NCBI GenBank assembly: GCA_037043015.1
Contig: CM073323.1
Coordinates: 16,385,258 to 16,449,257 of the forward strand
Direction: 5' to 3'
DNA length: 64,000 nucleotides
Origin: Bryum argenteum
Taxonomy: Eukaryota > Streptophyta > Bryopsida > Bryales > Bryaceae
The notes beneath the pieces were generated by a model that was not told the DNA's origin, did no database searches, and was given only the letters and a program-made list of their open reading frames with translations. A program made the translations under genes and the position numbers. This document shows, in pieces, positions 37,001 to 49,130 of this stretch; position 1 is the stretch's first letter, and each line of letters begins with the position of its first letter.

Positions 37001-39745
37001 CTCTTTCACTGTCCCGGAGGCCGGATTCTCTCGAATTTGACCTGTAGAAAATGCGCCCGAAGTGAGTACCTTCACGAACTGAAAAACTCACACGTGACCT
37101 TCGAACCCATTGCGAGAGGAAGAGCACTCAACTCAGGACCACAAGTTAGAAATACGGAGCGCTCACGGTCTCATCGATGGCAAGCACATTGGCAAGACAC
37201 ACAAGTTCTTATTCACCTGACGCCTACAGGTATGAGCCAAGGTGCTTTCAGACAAAAATACGTGATTTAACCATGTTCTAGAGTAAGCACATTCGAAGGT
37301 GAAATCATCAGCTACCCACTGCTAAAGCTATTAAATTGGGTATTGGGGATTCTACGGGAAGTTGGATGTACCGAAATCCGATCATATAACTTACAAAAAA
37401 CCTCGTACATTCTAGATTTCGATGTCGTTGGGTCATCAAAAGTAAGAAAGAGATGTGATGAACAGACCGAGAATCAATGCCATCTCTGCAGCAACCTCCA
37501 TCTCTGATTCTTCAAACATCGATTCGCCATCCTGACTAGCTGACAAACTACCATCAGAGTGCGGAGTGTAACCGCCCAAAGATAGCGTGTGCTTCTGCCG
37601 CTTCGTGGCCACACCAACATTAATGTAGCCCTGCAGCACATAAATAGAGGATCAGCAGGTATTAGTAGCCCCAAAAATACGACGAACAGGGGTGTCTACA
37701 CCATTGGCAGTTTGAAAACATTGAAGAAAGGAAACTTGTCCTGAACAAGACGACAACTTCTCGTTAAGCAACAAGCACAAAAACTTGAGGAATGATCTCC
37801 GCCGCAGAGAATCTGTGAACGCAAAGAATATGCATGAACAAGCAAATGTCTGCATTAAAAAATCATGGCAGCATATGAGGCTTCTGGCGTGAAACTGCGC
37901 TTACATGGTAATCCAAAAATCGATATATCTCACGAACAAGTGAAGCTCGAGGTGGCTCCTCCCCTGATGCTTCCTCGGATACACCACAGTCGGTCACCAT
38001 CAATAAGTGCTGCACGTCCTTCTCCCACATCCCTAGCACGAGGTTCCTGCCAAATCGAAAAAAACTTCTCATTAAATAGATATCGTTAAACTGCACGAGG
38101 ACTGAATGCATAAATCTTTCGAACAGCAGCAAGACTTTGATAATTGTCAGAACAATTGCAAAGTGCTCAATCAGTCTCCTACAGCTCCTATAAAAAGCCA
38201 GAATTATACCACCGGCCAAAGCAGGCTCATCCACTAAATGTAGGAGTAGAACAAGACCTGCACTCCAGATACTCCTGAAGGCCTCCTCGTCGTTTTAGGG
38301 CATCCTTGAAGCAGATTCTCTCAGCAGCACCTAAAGTCCGAGCTCGCAGACCTGCTGCAACTGCAGCAGCCTCCCCGGGAAATATCTGACCGTGTGAAGA
38401 TAGAGGTAAACCACCCTTCCCGCGTCCTCTACTCAAACGATCCTTTTCCGGGAGCCAGTTCCAGTCCGTTGGTGGCTCTGACACTCCCATAATCACGTCC
38501 CACTCCATGTCGCCCTCGTACGCCATATCATCGTGCCTGAGGCAGAAGTGTTTGTGAGTTATGTAAACAGAACCTAACGTCAACAGAACCGACATCATGA
38601 ATTCTATCAAACCTGCACTGCACAACCTACATAGGGATGACACTAGAATGCTTTAATTTAAGAAGAGCGCTAAACAATTGCACATACTTCAATGAAACGG
38701 CGAAAACTGGGCTCTACTTCAGATGTCGGTGCAGTAACGAAAAATGCAAACGGTGCTTTATTATACATAAAAAGGGAACGATCAGCGGCGAGAAACTAAA
38801 TCAGCAGAATGACATAACTTGTTTGAGTTTTCTCTGCAACGATAGAGCGCCGATAACTGCAATAGTATCAAACCCTAGCATGGCAGTATTTCTTACACCG
38901 GTAGGGTTGCATCTCAAACAAGATCTTCAACTAGAGAAAAGAAATGAAGAAGATGACATCCAAGAGGGAGTTGTTCAAAATGAAATAGAACGATACCTGC
39001 GCTTCTTAGCATGCCGAGGAGCCCTCCGCGCTTCCATGCTGCCTTTCCGACTACTCCTCTCAAGGCCGTTCTGTGGACGGCTCTTTTTTGTGCCGGACTT
39101 CACAACGACCCCCTCCCCGTGTCCAAGCTTCTTAACTCCTCCCTCTGCAAACTCTGTTTTATAGGTTCTAACTTTTTCTATTCCTGGCGAACTGACAGAA
39201 GCCGGCAAAACATCCTGGGGAGAAGAACTTCGCTCCGCTGTCGGCTTCCTACCAACTAGTGCCGCTAGACCATCCTCCCCAGACTTACCCCTTCGAAACA
39301 CCATGCACAAGGGTTGGTCATCATCAAGTGGTTCTGGCAACACTACTCCCAGATCTTTCACGTCAGACCCATTCTCCCTCACCATGGCTCCGTTACAATT
39401 TTCTTGCAGAGTTTCTGTAGAGCCTTCGCCTTTGTCCGTTGACATCCCCTGCCCATCCATGCAGTTGCCGTCACCTTTATCGTTGGCCTCTAGTTCATCT
39501 GCTGATAGGATCCCTCCGTTCCCTAAATCTTCAGGAGGTTTCTTATCCGGGACCACGACTTCATTTGGCAACCCGGAGGAAAATACATCTGAGTCGCTCT
39601 TATCTCCACCATCAAGACTCGAAGGCTTCGGCAGTGGCACTTGATGTGCTTCAGAGACAAGAATGGCAGGGGATGAAGAAACACCCGGGGCCATTGGAGC
39701 AGACACATCCGTGTCTGACCTATGGCCACCGTTATCTTCCTCCAT
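31048..39745 (-). CDS. LDL3: KDM1C/LDL3-like lysine-specific histone demethylase
   Basis: Fourteen exons on the - strand: 39745-38997, 38536-38258, 38046-37905, 37630-37468, 37041-36256, 35993-34435, 34327-34079, 33796-33703, 33364-33072, 32973-32797, 32612-32444, 32284-31347, 31271-31197, 31104-31048. They join in frame to 1909 residues. In order: a low-complexity acidic N-terminus ending in a basic patch; SWIRM (about 310-400; [15 protein letters not shown] and [12 protein letters not shown]); an FAD-dependent amine oxidase from about 650 ([18 protein letters not shown]) with the active-site Lys in [10 protein letters not shown] (about 1040) and C-terminal FAD motif [19 protein letters not shown]. 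Then come a TFIIS-N/LW-like helical domain (about 1290-1385; [11 protein letters not shown] ... [12 protein letters not shown]), two 9-residue repeat tracts, and an SRI-like C-terminus. LDL3 removes H3K4me1/2 in the nucleus. The family is clear; the two C-terminal domain calls are weaker. Confidence 0.92.
31798..31986. repeat. 27-bp coding minisatellite (9 residues), LDL3-like exon 12
   Basis: Seven nearly identical 27-bp units start at 31798, 31825, 31852, 31879, 31906, 31933 and 31960, with degenerate units on both sides to about 31771 and 32013. On the coding (-) strand each unit reads ANGPAISPL or a close variant. The period keeps the frame. Confidence 0.92.
32128..32250. repeat. second 27-bp coding minisatellite, LDL3-like exon 12
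   Basis: About four units with a 27-bp period, each beginning GTGCTCATTTGCATGACGGC on the + strand. On the coding strand they read RHANEHKGS. Older, diverged relatives (RHANDHRGE and DHHANEHKG) flank it. Confidence 0.88.
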
Positions 39746-39943
39746 CACTTCTTTGGAGCACGAAATTTATGCAACATGCCGACCCATAGCTGCCACCGGC
39801 AAAACCCCGTAGTCATAGGCTCGAATGCTCCACAGGCTCTAGATTAGAGACTCCATCTTCCTTCCTGCATTCTCGACATCTTTAAACGTCAGGTTGTCCA
39901 TATCTGTCGGCAGGGGTTCATGTAAAGCTAAAGTGTTCCTATC

Positions 39944-40542
39944 CTGCACAATCCATTCAACAAAATAACCTACTCAGCCACCAGATCCAACCGATGTGTA
40001 ACCAAATCTGTGCCCCGACAACAGTGCACTGGGAAACCTAACCCTGCTCATTGCTATCAATCGTCAATTAGGGTTTGTGGTTTATCGAAGTGCATGGCAA
40101 GGACCACGGATGTCGCCACCACGGACCAGAAAATTCCACGCCAAATTGCACCTTGCACTGATTGCAATCGATTGTGCGAGAAGAGAAAAGGGAGACGTAC
40201 GAACCGAGCAACACAACAGAAGGTAGGTCCCAAGCAACAAAACGATTGTCGACTGCAACAGTCTTCGATAAACACATAGTCGGAAGAGCTAATCCCGGGC
40301 AACTTCGAAAAAATTAGAGACTACTGCAAACTTTGAACATTGCACGAAATTGCACACAGGTGATGCGAAGTCTAAAAATAGTGGTGCCAACCTCGCCAAA
40401 TCTACATGTAAGCCTGAGGCCACCACTGACTGTAGCGAAACATTGCACAAAAATCATCCGTCTCTCTCCGCTGCCAGCTGGAAAACCAGAAACGCTTCTA
40501 CAGAGGACGGTACAGCGAGGAGTCAAAAACAGGGTTTCTTAC
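39944..40542 (-). promoter_or_regulatory. probable 5' UTR intron of the LDL3-like gene
   Basis: On the - strand a donor (ATTTCG|GTAAGA, exon ending at 40543) and an acceptor (TTGTGCAG|GATAGG, exon resuming at 39943) lie upstream of the start codon. The untranslated first exon would be above 40543. This is inferred from splice signals only. Confidence 0.45.
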
Positions 40543-41350
40543 CGAAATCTGCACGAAATGGCGCGTTTCGGAGGTCGGGAGAAAGCTCGGGCAATGGCGC
40601 AGCTACTCCGAGGCAGATGAAAGGGCGGGGAACGCAGTTGACGAAGGTCTGTCACCAACAACAATCAAGCCAGGTCTTCGAGGCAAGCAGGCTCGTAGCG
40701 CTGGTCCTCCAGCTTTAGGTCTTCTGCTACCAATGCACCGTGGATGAATGAGAGCAGGTGCGCTCAGGATGGATGATAAACGGTCTTAGGCTCCCTTTCT
40801 AATCTAGACAGTAACCGAAAGATGGAAGGTTTACAACAGCAGCAGCAGCTTTCCCTCACTATTTGATAGATAATAAACCATTCACTGTTGTGTGCTTGGA
40901 TTTCTTTTTTTATTGCGAATTAATGCCAGTGCACATATTGGTCCTGACAGACCTGCTTATCAACATCCTCATTTTGTGAAGGTACACAATCGCACGTCCC
41001 TGATTTAGACGTGAAAGATATCATGAAAGAGAAAGGAAGTAGATATGCCCCGCGGTTGTCAGATATGTCCACTGCAACATGAGGTGACGACAACCTAATT
41101 GTTATATGATAGCAAGGAGATTAAGTCAGCAAATCAATTCAAAGACAAATGCCAATCGAAAATTCTTGGGCTCCGATTCCAAGGTGAATGCTTAATATGA
41201 AAGATACAGAATATACAGGAGAAGTGACCATCAAATCTTTGTAACTCAAACTGGGGCTTCTAACTCCTCGGAAAGGAATGATAGAATCTGAAATCTGCAG
41301 CAATTACTGCAGTCACGAATCATGCGATAGATCGCCAGCTGACTGCTTAA
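40543..41350. other. region between the LDL3-like promoter and the F-box 3' end
   Basis: It probably contains the LDL3-like first exon and promoter (above 40543) and the 3' UTR of the F-box gene (below 41351). The two genes are in the same direction. The short + frames at 40333-40718 resemble nothing. Confidence 0.4.
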
Positions 41351-42499
41351 TCATGCACAGGCATCCAGTCTTGGATTGAACGAGAACACCTTGTATGTAC
41401 CCTCCTCACACCTGTTAGTTCCTCGAGACCATAACTGCTGAGAAAAGGAGTAGATCATATGCTGTAAACTACTGTTTCGAGAGAATAGGTATAAAAGATC
41501 CCCTACGATAACACAAGAGAATGAAGAGTAAGAGAAACTGTCTACCATGGCCTCAGGCATTCGTGTCACTTCAATCCAGTCTTTGATCACTGGATCAAAC
41601 TCCCAGATCACGACGCCTACGTAACTTCTCAAATTCGGCAGATGGAACACGTTATGATGTACCATGTCACCCACCACCAAGAGCCGATCATCCCGCTGCA
41701 GAAGAGTGGCACAAGATGAATAAGCAGGAGCGTTCATCTCTATCCAGTTGCCATGTTGTACATCAAGAGCTTCGACAACCTCTGAGGAAAGAAGATGGAT
41801 CTTTCCATTTCGGAAAACACTCCCTGGTTTGAACTGTTCGCCGCTGTGAACATCGCCTACATCTTTCCATCGATTCAACTTGGAGTCGTACTCCTTCGTT
41901 GAGTGGTCAAGAACCCCCACCCAAAGCCAGCGCACAACTGAAGCTTCGCAGAAGACGTAAAGCTTGTAGCTCGTAAAACCCGACTCCAAATCAACAACCA
42001 GAGTTGCGATGGAGACTCTGGAGCAGGGACTTGGTATGAACTTCCAAGCTTTTGTGATGGGATTGCAAACGTAAAAGCTTACATCATTTTCCCCGTTGCT
42101 GCTTGAATCGCAGCAGAAGCATACGAGACCTCCAGCTGAGGCTATCGGTACGCTATTCTCGGGGAGGAACGGAAACTCGAGCATAAATTTTCTGTTGCAA
42201 ATGGGGTCAAAAACTCGTCCCTTGTAAGTGAAGCCAAGCTTCGGATCTGGTGATTGATCCCCGAAGGAGAGAATCCAGGTCGCATCTGCAGCATTCCTCG
42301 AATGCGTCTGAAAGAATCTTTCAGAACTCATCAGGTTGTACCATCTTTTGCAGACCGCTCGGAAGCGCGCACAACTCGTCACAGGAAGCCACGCTAAGAC
42401 TCTATCCTCCACGTCTTCAGGAAGAGATTGCCATATGGATTCGTCCAACTCTGGGCTGCTCTCTCGATTCCCGAAGCTCAATTTTCTCTCAAAGACCAT
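41351..42499 (-). CDS. F-box protein with kelch-like C-terminal region
   Basis: A single open exon. The first ATG gives about 382 residues (MVFERKLSFGN...). The frame stays open upstream to a splice acceptor (GGCATTAG|GTGTCG at 42562/42563), so an upstream exon may add residues such as SYTINYARP. The F-box is near residues 20-65 (SLPEDVEDRVLAWLPVTSCA, then RFRAVCKRWYNLMSSERFF), the SKP1-binding module of SCF ubiquitin ligases. The rest has the beta-rich pattern of plant F-box/kelch proteins (FYVCNPITKAWKFIP, LYVFCEASVVRW, WEFDPVIKDWIEVTRMP, LLYLFSRNSS), which selects the substrate. The partner is unknown. Confidence 0.82.
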   Translation of the reverse strand: MVFERKLSFGNRESSPELDESIWQSLPEDVEDRVLAWLPVTSCARFRAVCKRWYNLMSSERFFQTHSRNAADATWILSFGDQSPDPKLGFTYKGRVFDPICNRKFMLEFPFLPENSVPIASAGGLVCFCCDSSSNGENDVSFYVCNPITKAWKFIPSPCSRVSIATLVVDLESGFTSYKLYVFCEASVVRWLWVGVLDHSTKEYDSKLNRWKDVGDVHSGEQFKPGSVFRNGKIHLLSSEVVEALDVQHGNWIEMNAPAYSSCATLLQRDDRLLVVGDMVHHNVFHLPNLRSYVGVVIWEFDPVIKDWIEVTRMPEAMVDSFSYSSFSCVIVGDLLYLFSRNSSLQHMIYSFSQQLWSRGTNRCEEGTYKVFSFNPRLDACA

Positions 42500-42562
42500 T
42501 TGGCTTTCTCCACCTTCCCCCTTGATCACAATCGGCCTAGCATAGTTGATGGTGTACGACAC

Positions 42563-44556
42563 CTAATGCCAATCATAGAGAACAACAATTCAGTACGCAA
42601 ATTCCAAATGCTCAATTCCTTGTCACCTCCTAAACTGACTGCCTACTACCGTAGTAGCCAACCATACTCAAGTTCGATCACCAAGTGCGACGTATAAGAA
42701 CAAAAGACAACAATTCTTCAGAGTATCTAATTGGTTTAGAGATCGACATCTTTCCACCGAAGAATGCAGCATATTCTGCACGGGTCTGTTTCCTCATCTT
42801 CTTTATTCGGGGCATCATCCCTTAGCCTCCTGATCATTTCCCTGGAACTAAATTACTGAAACGATTACTTGCAACACAAGAGTTTGCGAGGTTGAGAGAT
42901 GGCACCTCTGGCATTTCACTTGTCTGAGCATGGCTTATAGGGCACGCAATGTCATCTGTAACTCCAACCTCGAATCCTCCATTCTCCATTCTAGCTCCCT
43001 CCCTTTCAAATCGCATAACTCCGTCACTGCCATTCGACTTGATTTGATCAGAAATCATTTCACCAGGGTGACGCCTACCACTTCCCATCGGCAGTTGATC
43101 GTCTCCATCCATTCCTCTGTCCTCTCCAAGACAGAAAACTCCTCAGCAATGATAACTTCTAAACGATGACTAAGTTCATGGAATCCATGGAGACACTCTG
43201 CGAGACAACATCGCCCATGAGAAAACGAGCAAGAATTAGTAATGCTCTACTAACCAGAAACATCGCATGATTTCTTTGTTCAGAAAGGTTGACCACATTT
43301 GATGATTCTGATCTTATCACAGAATCGATGTCAATGAAAAACTGATATAACTCTGCGCCTACCACTTCGTCCTCCAAAACTTAAAGAACCCCATCACAAG
43401 TCCAATCTACTCGCAACTGAAAAAGCGCGACAAGAACCAGCTCCCAGAAAGTACAAACGCTAAACCCTCGAAAAACGATAGTGTTTCTCAATCAGTATAA
43501 TAGTATCCTCGAAACTGCAGCATTTTCGTCAAACATGGACTGCTGCAGAATTGCTCCATAACGCATAATGCAAGTCATTAAAGAAACAAACAAAGTAGAG
43601 AAAACCGCAACCTAATCGTAACTTTTCGTAATAGGATCCACACAATTCGTCATCCTGATTCAGTAAGCACCGGCTTGTATAACAAATTACGAAACAGAAA
43701 GAGAAAATTCTTTATCGCATGAAAACTATCCCCGATCGTCCGAAAAAGTTCCTCGAATTCCACATACCTAATCAGAATGCGACATCGTTCAATGCAAATG
43801 CACACAGTTGCCCTCTTCAAATTAGCAAACCCTCAGACACCGCTTTACGAATGTAATAGCAATTAAATCGCCAAGAGAATCGATCCACAAACACGACTTG
43901 CGAGCATCCCGAACCGTGCTTCTTCGCCATTACGCTTCACTTTCACGAGGACTGACCTCTACAAACCCCTGGCTTCCCCTTCAAAGCCTCAAAAATACCC
44001 GGAATATACCCTGTACTACCCTGATCCCACCATATTGATACCCTTCATAGATCAGATTCTTTGCCTGCGTGAATCTACGACCGTGCCCGCCCAAATACCG
44101 GGCGGACGGAAGTTCCTCGCTCTTTCTTTCAGGGCCGACCCGGTGGTGAAACTAGTCTGGGGAAGAAGGCCTCCTTCGAACACTTGGAGGCCAAGTTTCA
44201 AGATGGCGGTAACGCGACGATGGTGGATTTGAGGTTTGCATAAAGCGTAGTTTCATGCGTTTTGTTCAATTGGCAGGGGAGAATGGACTTTTTCAGGTTA
44301 GGGTCTAGTTCAATTACTGTATTTTGAAGGAGATCGCGACTTTCAAGGTGGAGGTGGAGCTATTTGAATTATGGTGTATTTGAGGCGGCTTCAGAGGAAT
44401 TGCTGAAGGGGGTGATCATTGATTAGAGGCGGAGACAGATTTTTTTTGATTTCAAGTAGAAGTGGAAGTGGAAAGTGGTCGGTAGCTCAAATTTTCGTAT
44501 ATCAAGGTGCAAGAGGAGAAAAATTTCTTGGAATTGAACTCAGATTGAGGAGAGAG
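42563..44556. other. F-box 5' region and NERD-gene promoter (divergent)
   Basis: The F-box gene (-) and the NERD gene (+) diverge from here. Small - strand frames at 43377-43159 (MEDEVVGAELYQFF...) and 43112-42834 (MDGDDQLPMGSGRR...) could be upstream exons or leader ORFs of the F-box transcript. I could not connect them in frame to the acceptor at 42563, so I leave them uncalled. Confidence 0.4.
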
Positions 44557-46777
44557 ATGTCGAGAGATTGTGATAATTATCGTCAACATCGCTACCGAGC
44601 AAGATCATGCAGCGCTTTAGCAGTGGCCGTGCGGGTGAGCCTGGTCGGTGCCGCCACAGCTGCCGCAATTACTTTGTATCGGCAATTTCGCTTTATTATG
44701 CACAATCTTGCTCCATCTTACGTGCCGGAGTTTGAGAATGTCGAGGACAGCGAAAGCAATCGCGCCAGCCGTCTCGCGGAGCTCAACGTTGCGAAATTGT
44801 AAGTCTGGAGTGCGTCTTTTGACTAAATTTAGAAGCTGTACGCTTTTGTCAATTATACTCACATCTTTTTGCGATTGCATGAATATGTGTGACCTAATTT
44901 TTCTCAATTCGTCTTCTGAATAGATTCGAAGGAATTCCTGGTGTGGAAGTTTACCAATCACTGCGCATCCCCGATCCAGGAAACCGTGGACGTCGTGAAA
45001 TTGACTTAGTGCTTCTCACAAAAAGGTTCGTATGCAACAAAGCCTTGAGTTTATTGCCAATTGAGTGAAAGTTCTCATCAGCCTCGCCATGTCCAATTGT
45101 TGGAATGTAGGGTTTCAAGTCGCTGCTTGCCATGTACTGTATTCATTCCTGCTATTGTGGATTTAATTTTCAAACTTGACATAATTGGACCCGTAGACGA
45201 ATTAGCTCTCCGATTCGTGCAGCCAATCAGGACAATCGTTTCTGTCGTCGTCTGCTAGAGTATCTATTATCGAGATTTGTAGTCTTAGTCCCTAAACCCG
45301 AAACCGCTACTATGAATTGGAACTTGATACGAATGCTTCTGTATGTGATACAGGGACCTTTTTGTTCTGGAGGTGAAGAATTGGTCAGGGCCTTTACATC
45401 TTCATCACGACGGGAGCTGGGTGCAGATTCGCGGTGATGGTTCAGCTGTAGTGCACTCAAATCTGGTGTGTTTTACTCTCCTCTTCTCAGTCTTTGGTAT
45501 TTCTGGCCACCTCTTTTAAACGTTGCATAGTGCTATCAGTTATGGACTGAGTTTGGGGGGGCACTTTTTGCACTTTTTGCAGTTGGAGGATTTGAGAGAC
45601 CGCGCTGATCTGCTAGAGTCATACATAGAAAGAAGGGGGGTCACTCTACCTGCTGGACTTCTGCAGCGAAAACTGTTCCTTATGAACCGAGGGTGCAGGT
45701 ACGGGCTATCTTGTGAATTTTGTATTGCTTATGGCCATAGCTAAGCTATTCTTCATTCTTGTTAGATGTTACTATGGACAGGATGGGGACTGAGCACTTT
45801 CGTGGAATGTACTGTTACAACAGGCCTGAGCAGGCTATTACTATGCAGCCTGAAGTGCTCTCAGCAGATCAATGGGAGTATTTTTATAGACGTTTGTACA
45901 AAAAGGACTCAAAGTGGCGGAAGACTCCACTTAGTAGTGAGAAGGCCGAGAGGACTCTCTCAGAGCCAGAGCGAAAGCAGCTTCATTACATATTGAGCAC
46001 AGCCCCAACTTGGGATAGGTATGCACATCACCCTCTCTTCTTCTCATCATCAGGATCCGCTCTGCCATATATGTGCTTGCTTCGAAGCCCATGCTTGACC
46101 AGTTCCTTAGTGTAGATATTTGTGAACAGCATAGCACCTGGATGCTTTGATCATATTGTTCTTGAGGTGTTGGTCGTCTTCATTGCATGATTTTCAAGGT
46201 TATGTGTTCCCAAGAGGATGAAAAAGAGTAAAAGATATGCTGTTTTGACCTCGCAGGCTGGAGCTTGAAGGTGGCAAGATTGTGGTGGGAGAGTTTCAAG
46301 GATTCAAGGGTCGATCATCTGATGTTGAAGTCCTTTCATTCGCAAAGCGATCCAATGTCAACCATATGGTCATGACCCATCAACAGAGCTGGCTCGACAA
46401 TTTATTTGGTGAGTTTCTTTCACCTCGATGTGGAGCAATCGAAAGTCATATCTGTATAACTAGCCACGGATCAGTTCAATGTGCATTTCTCAAATGCTTG
46501 CAACTGATGATTTTGAGCGTTCGGTACGACAAACGTCGAGTCCTTGTTTTCGCCAACACTACTAATCCATCATACATTGGCAGGATCTCCGAAGGTCTTG
46601 ATTCTTGTCACCCCTCGTGACTATCGGGATGGTAACAGCAGTAAGAAGAGATTCCAGGACCCGGCTTTGCAATCCAAAGTGAGATCGGACACAGAAATCG
46701 TCTTCCAAATAGCCGGAACTTCAAGGCTTCAGCAATTTTTTCTTGGCGAAGTTCTTTCCTTGTCACTGGGCTCCTAG
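44557..46777 (+). CDS. NERD-domain (nuclease-related) membrane-anchored protein
   Basis: Seven exons: 44557-44798, 44924-45025, 45354-45465, 45583-45698, 45782-46018, 46257-46408, 46584-46777, giving 384 residues. A hydrophobic segment near residues 20-42 (ALAVAVRVSLVGAATAAAIT) suggests an N-terminal membrane anchor. The NERD domain follows (about 70-180): PGVEVYQSLRIPDPG, the Asp of REIDLVLLTKRDL and the E-x-K of FVLEVKNWSGPL, the pattern of PD-(D/E)XK-type nuclease folds. The C-terminal half (LSADQWEYFYRRLYKKDSKW, VVGEFQGFKGRSSDVEVLSF) is of unknown function. The exon 5 acceptor is the second of two: the first AG (about 45766) would bring a stop into frame. Function in plants is not established, and the activity is inferred from the domain only. 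Confidence 0.82.
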
Positions 46778-47859
46778 CTTCCTTTCCAACTCCAGCAACT
46801 CATTGTACAGTATCGCCCCATACAAAAACTCTCCGAATTGTAATCAGTTTTTTAATGACATACACGAGGGCAGTGCCATTGGTACTTGCACGCAATATTC
46901 TCATTGGACACTAACCTATCTGTCTTTTTCTGATTCTCCTCGAATGTTCTCCGAACAGAAAGGGTAGGTTGAATGGCAATCACTTATTTGCTGTAGCCGG
47001 AGACAAGACGTAACAAGGAGGTAAGAAGTCATTGCCGAGGACCAAGCAGATAATGTAAATATGTGGAGACAGAAAATATGAAAGACTTGGTGTAGAATTG
47101 ATTCTGTGTGGACAAATGGGTAATATCAAGGTAGCACGCATGGTGTGGTTTGTCGCTGGCTCAATCGAGGACAGGCAAACAAGTTGCTGCCACGGATACA
47201 TGAGTATCTGAGTGGTGCAGGAGCTTGCCATTGGTACGCCAGAGAATGACAGGAAGTTGTTTATTTTTGTCGACTCCCATTTGCTCACACTTGCCAGTTG
47301 GTTCAACATGCAATTGAAGTTGCATTTCACCCACTTTGTTTTCAACAATTTAATCTCTAAATGCCCAGTTGACTACAGGGGAAAATTAGTAGAAAGTTAG
47401 AGCAAGTGGAATCATCATTTCTGGACTCTTCTACAGGTACAATTGCATGGGAAAGCTATCATGTGTGAAGATTACTGAAGCTCCATTGTGGGACCTGCTC
47501 CAGTTTAGACCACTCTACTATGTGTATCAGACGTATGAAAAGAGTCAATTTCTCTGTTGTATATTAAAATATCATTTAAAAGTGAATAGAAAGCAGTGTG
47601 GCTATGGTTGGACACTCCTGCACATTCGAATCTAATTGGAGGGCACCTCTGTCAGTGTGGGCGCTGTACATTTGTAGTTGCGTATTTCAAGGGGCCTCTT
47701 CAGGGTGCCGCCAGGCCTCCATGTAGCCTCAACGTGGGAACACTGCACACATCCTTTTTGCCTTAGACTTGATAGGGTAGAACCACCTCTAACTGGGCAC
47801 CTCCCATAGGTGTGTGCTTTAGATTCTTGACTACAATTTAGATTTCAGGAATTGGAATG
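46778..47859. other. intergenic region after the NERD gene
   Basis: 3' UTR of the NERD gene followed by sequence with no recognised gene or repeat. Confidence 0.45.
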
Positions 47860-48484
47860 TACTCCCTCCGTCCCAAAGATATTGTCCAACTTGCATTTAA
47901 TCAGCGATTTTAAGCTCAAATAAATTGGCTTTCATTATTTTTTGGTGTAATTATGCAAATCCCTGAATCGTCGTCCCTTCCTGTAATTTTGAACTTTGTC
48001 ACCGTTTTGCAAGTTTTACTTTTGGTGACAAAACCATTGCCATTATTTGTCGTTTTCTAAGAATGCACCGGTGAATCTTCGTCTCAAACAACTTCGGTGA
48101 TTAACTTTGGTGAAGCAGTGAAGTAACTCATTGTCTCACCGTCATCGACATCCGTGAAGTGGCTGGAACAACTTTGATGATGCGGTGAATCAACCTACTT
48201 TATCAATCTTTGAGAGCTTGATCAAGTGAAAGCTTTGCAGCAAGTTTTTTGTATTGTTGCCATGGTGGTTGATTTGGGGGTTGCTTGATTGCATGTTTGA
48301 GAGGAGTATGTTCTGTGTATCATCTGGAGTAATGATTTTGTGTTGAAAGCTGGGCTTGAGCAACTTCGTGCTTTGTGAAGATTGTGCATGTGAGCGTTTG
48401 AACATTGTCTAATAACAACTAAACAATATAAATGTGACACAAAAAAACCATGAATTGGACAATATCTTTGGGACGGAGGGAGTA
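47860..48484. mobile_element. Stowaway-like MITE, long form (625 bp)
   Basis: The left end TA-CTCCCTCCGTCCCAAAGA continues TATTGTCCAA. The right end is the exact inverse, TTGGACAATATCTTTGGGAC then GGAGGGAG-TA, so the terminal repeats are about 28 bp with a TA duplication. No transposase is coded inside. The small - strand frames (48190-48440) do not look like genes. Confidence 0.88.
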
Positions 48485-48649
48485 CCTTTTATCTAGATGA
48501 AGTAGAGTGATCAATTTTTGGTAAAAACTCTCTACTGATTATTAACAAAATTTGTTCTTATTTCATGAGTGCCACCAATATCACAAAAATACGGAAACTT
48601 TGTCTTATTCTAACCAATTGAGAAAATTAGTTAATCACACATTGTACTT

Positions 48650-49130
48650 TCCCACCCCTAGACTTACATCTTACCCTGCAGCTCACAACGTGTTTCTTTC
48701 CCCCACAACTTACAACCTAGGGTACAAGATAACTAATGATTTGACTTTCCATAATTAACAAATGACTTACCCTACAACTTGAAACCTGATTCACCACACA
48801 AGGCACAACCTAATTTACCCCACAACTACAACATGAGTTATTGTGCGGCTAATGTGTCTCACGACCTTCCCACAACTAACAACAATAGTTACCCCATAAT
48901 TCACGACCCGATTTAATAACCCCACAACTACTCTCAACCTAAGTTACTCCACAACTATAACCTAAGTTATCATAAGACTAACCATGTCATCTAATGACAT
49001 GATTTATCATATGACTAACCACGTTATCTAATGACATGATTTATCATATGACTATAACACACAACTTGACTTACTATATGACAAACACACTATTTGACTT
49101 AACATATGAGTCACATGACTAACAAACAGT
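48650..49130. repeat. degenerate tandem repeat with an exact-period 37-bp pair
   Basis: A loosely repeated CCCCACAACTTACAACCT-like motif runs through the segment. Inside it, 48976-49012 is repeated at 49013-49049 with two mismatches (GACTAACCATGTCATCTAAT against GACTAACCACGTTATCTAAT). Confidence 0.75.

Noticed and set aside
42834..43377. Two small - strand frames upstream of the F-box gene
   Set aside because: They could be 5' exons, but I found no donor/phase combination that joins them to the acceptor at 42563, and they have no recognisable domain.
45759..45781. First acceptor of NERD exon 5 (after TTGTTAG)
   Set aside because: Joining exon 4 to this site brings a TGA into frame. The acceptor at 45781 (GGACAG) restores the frame.
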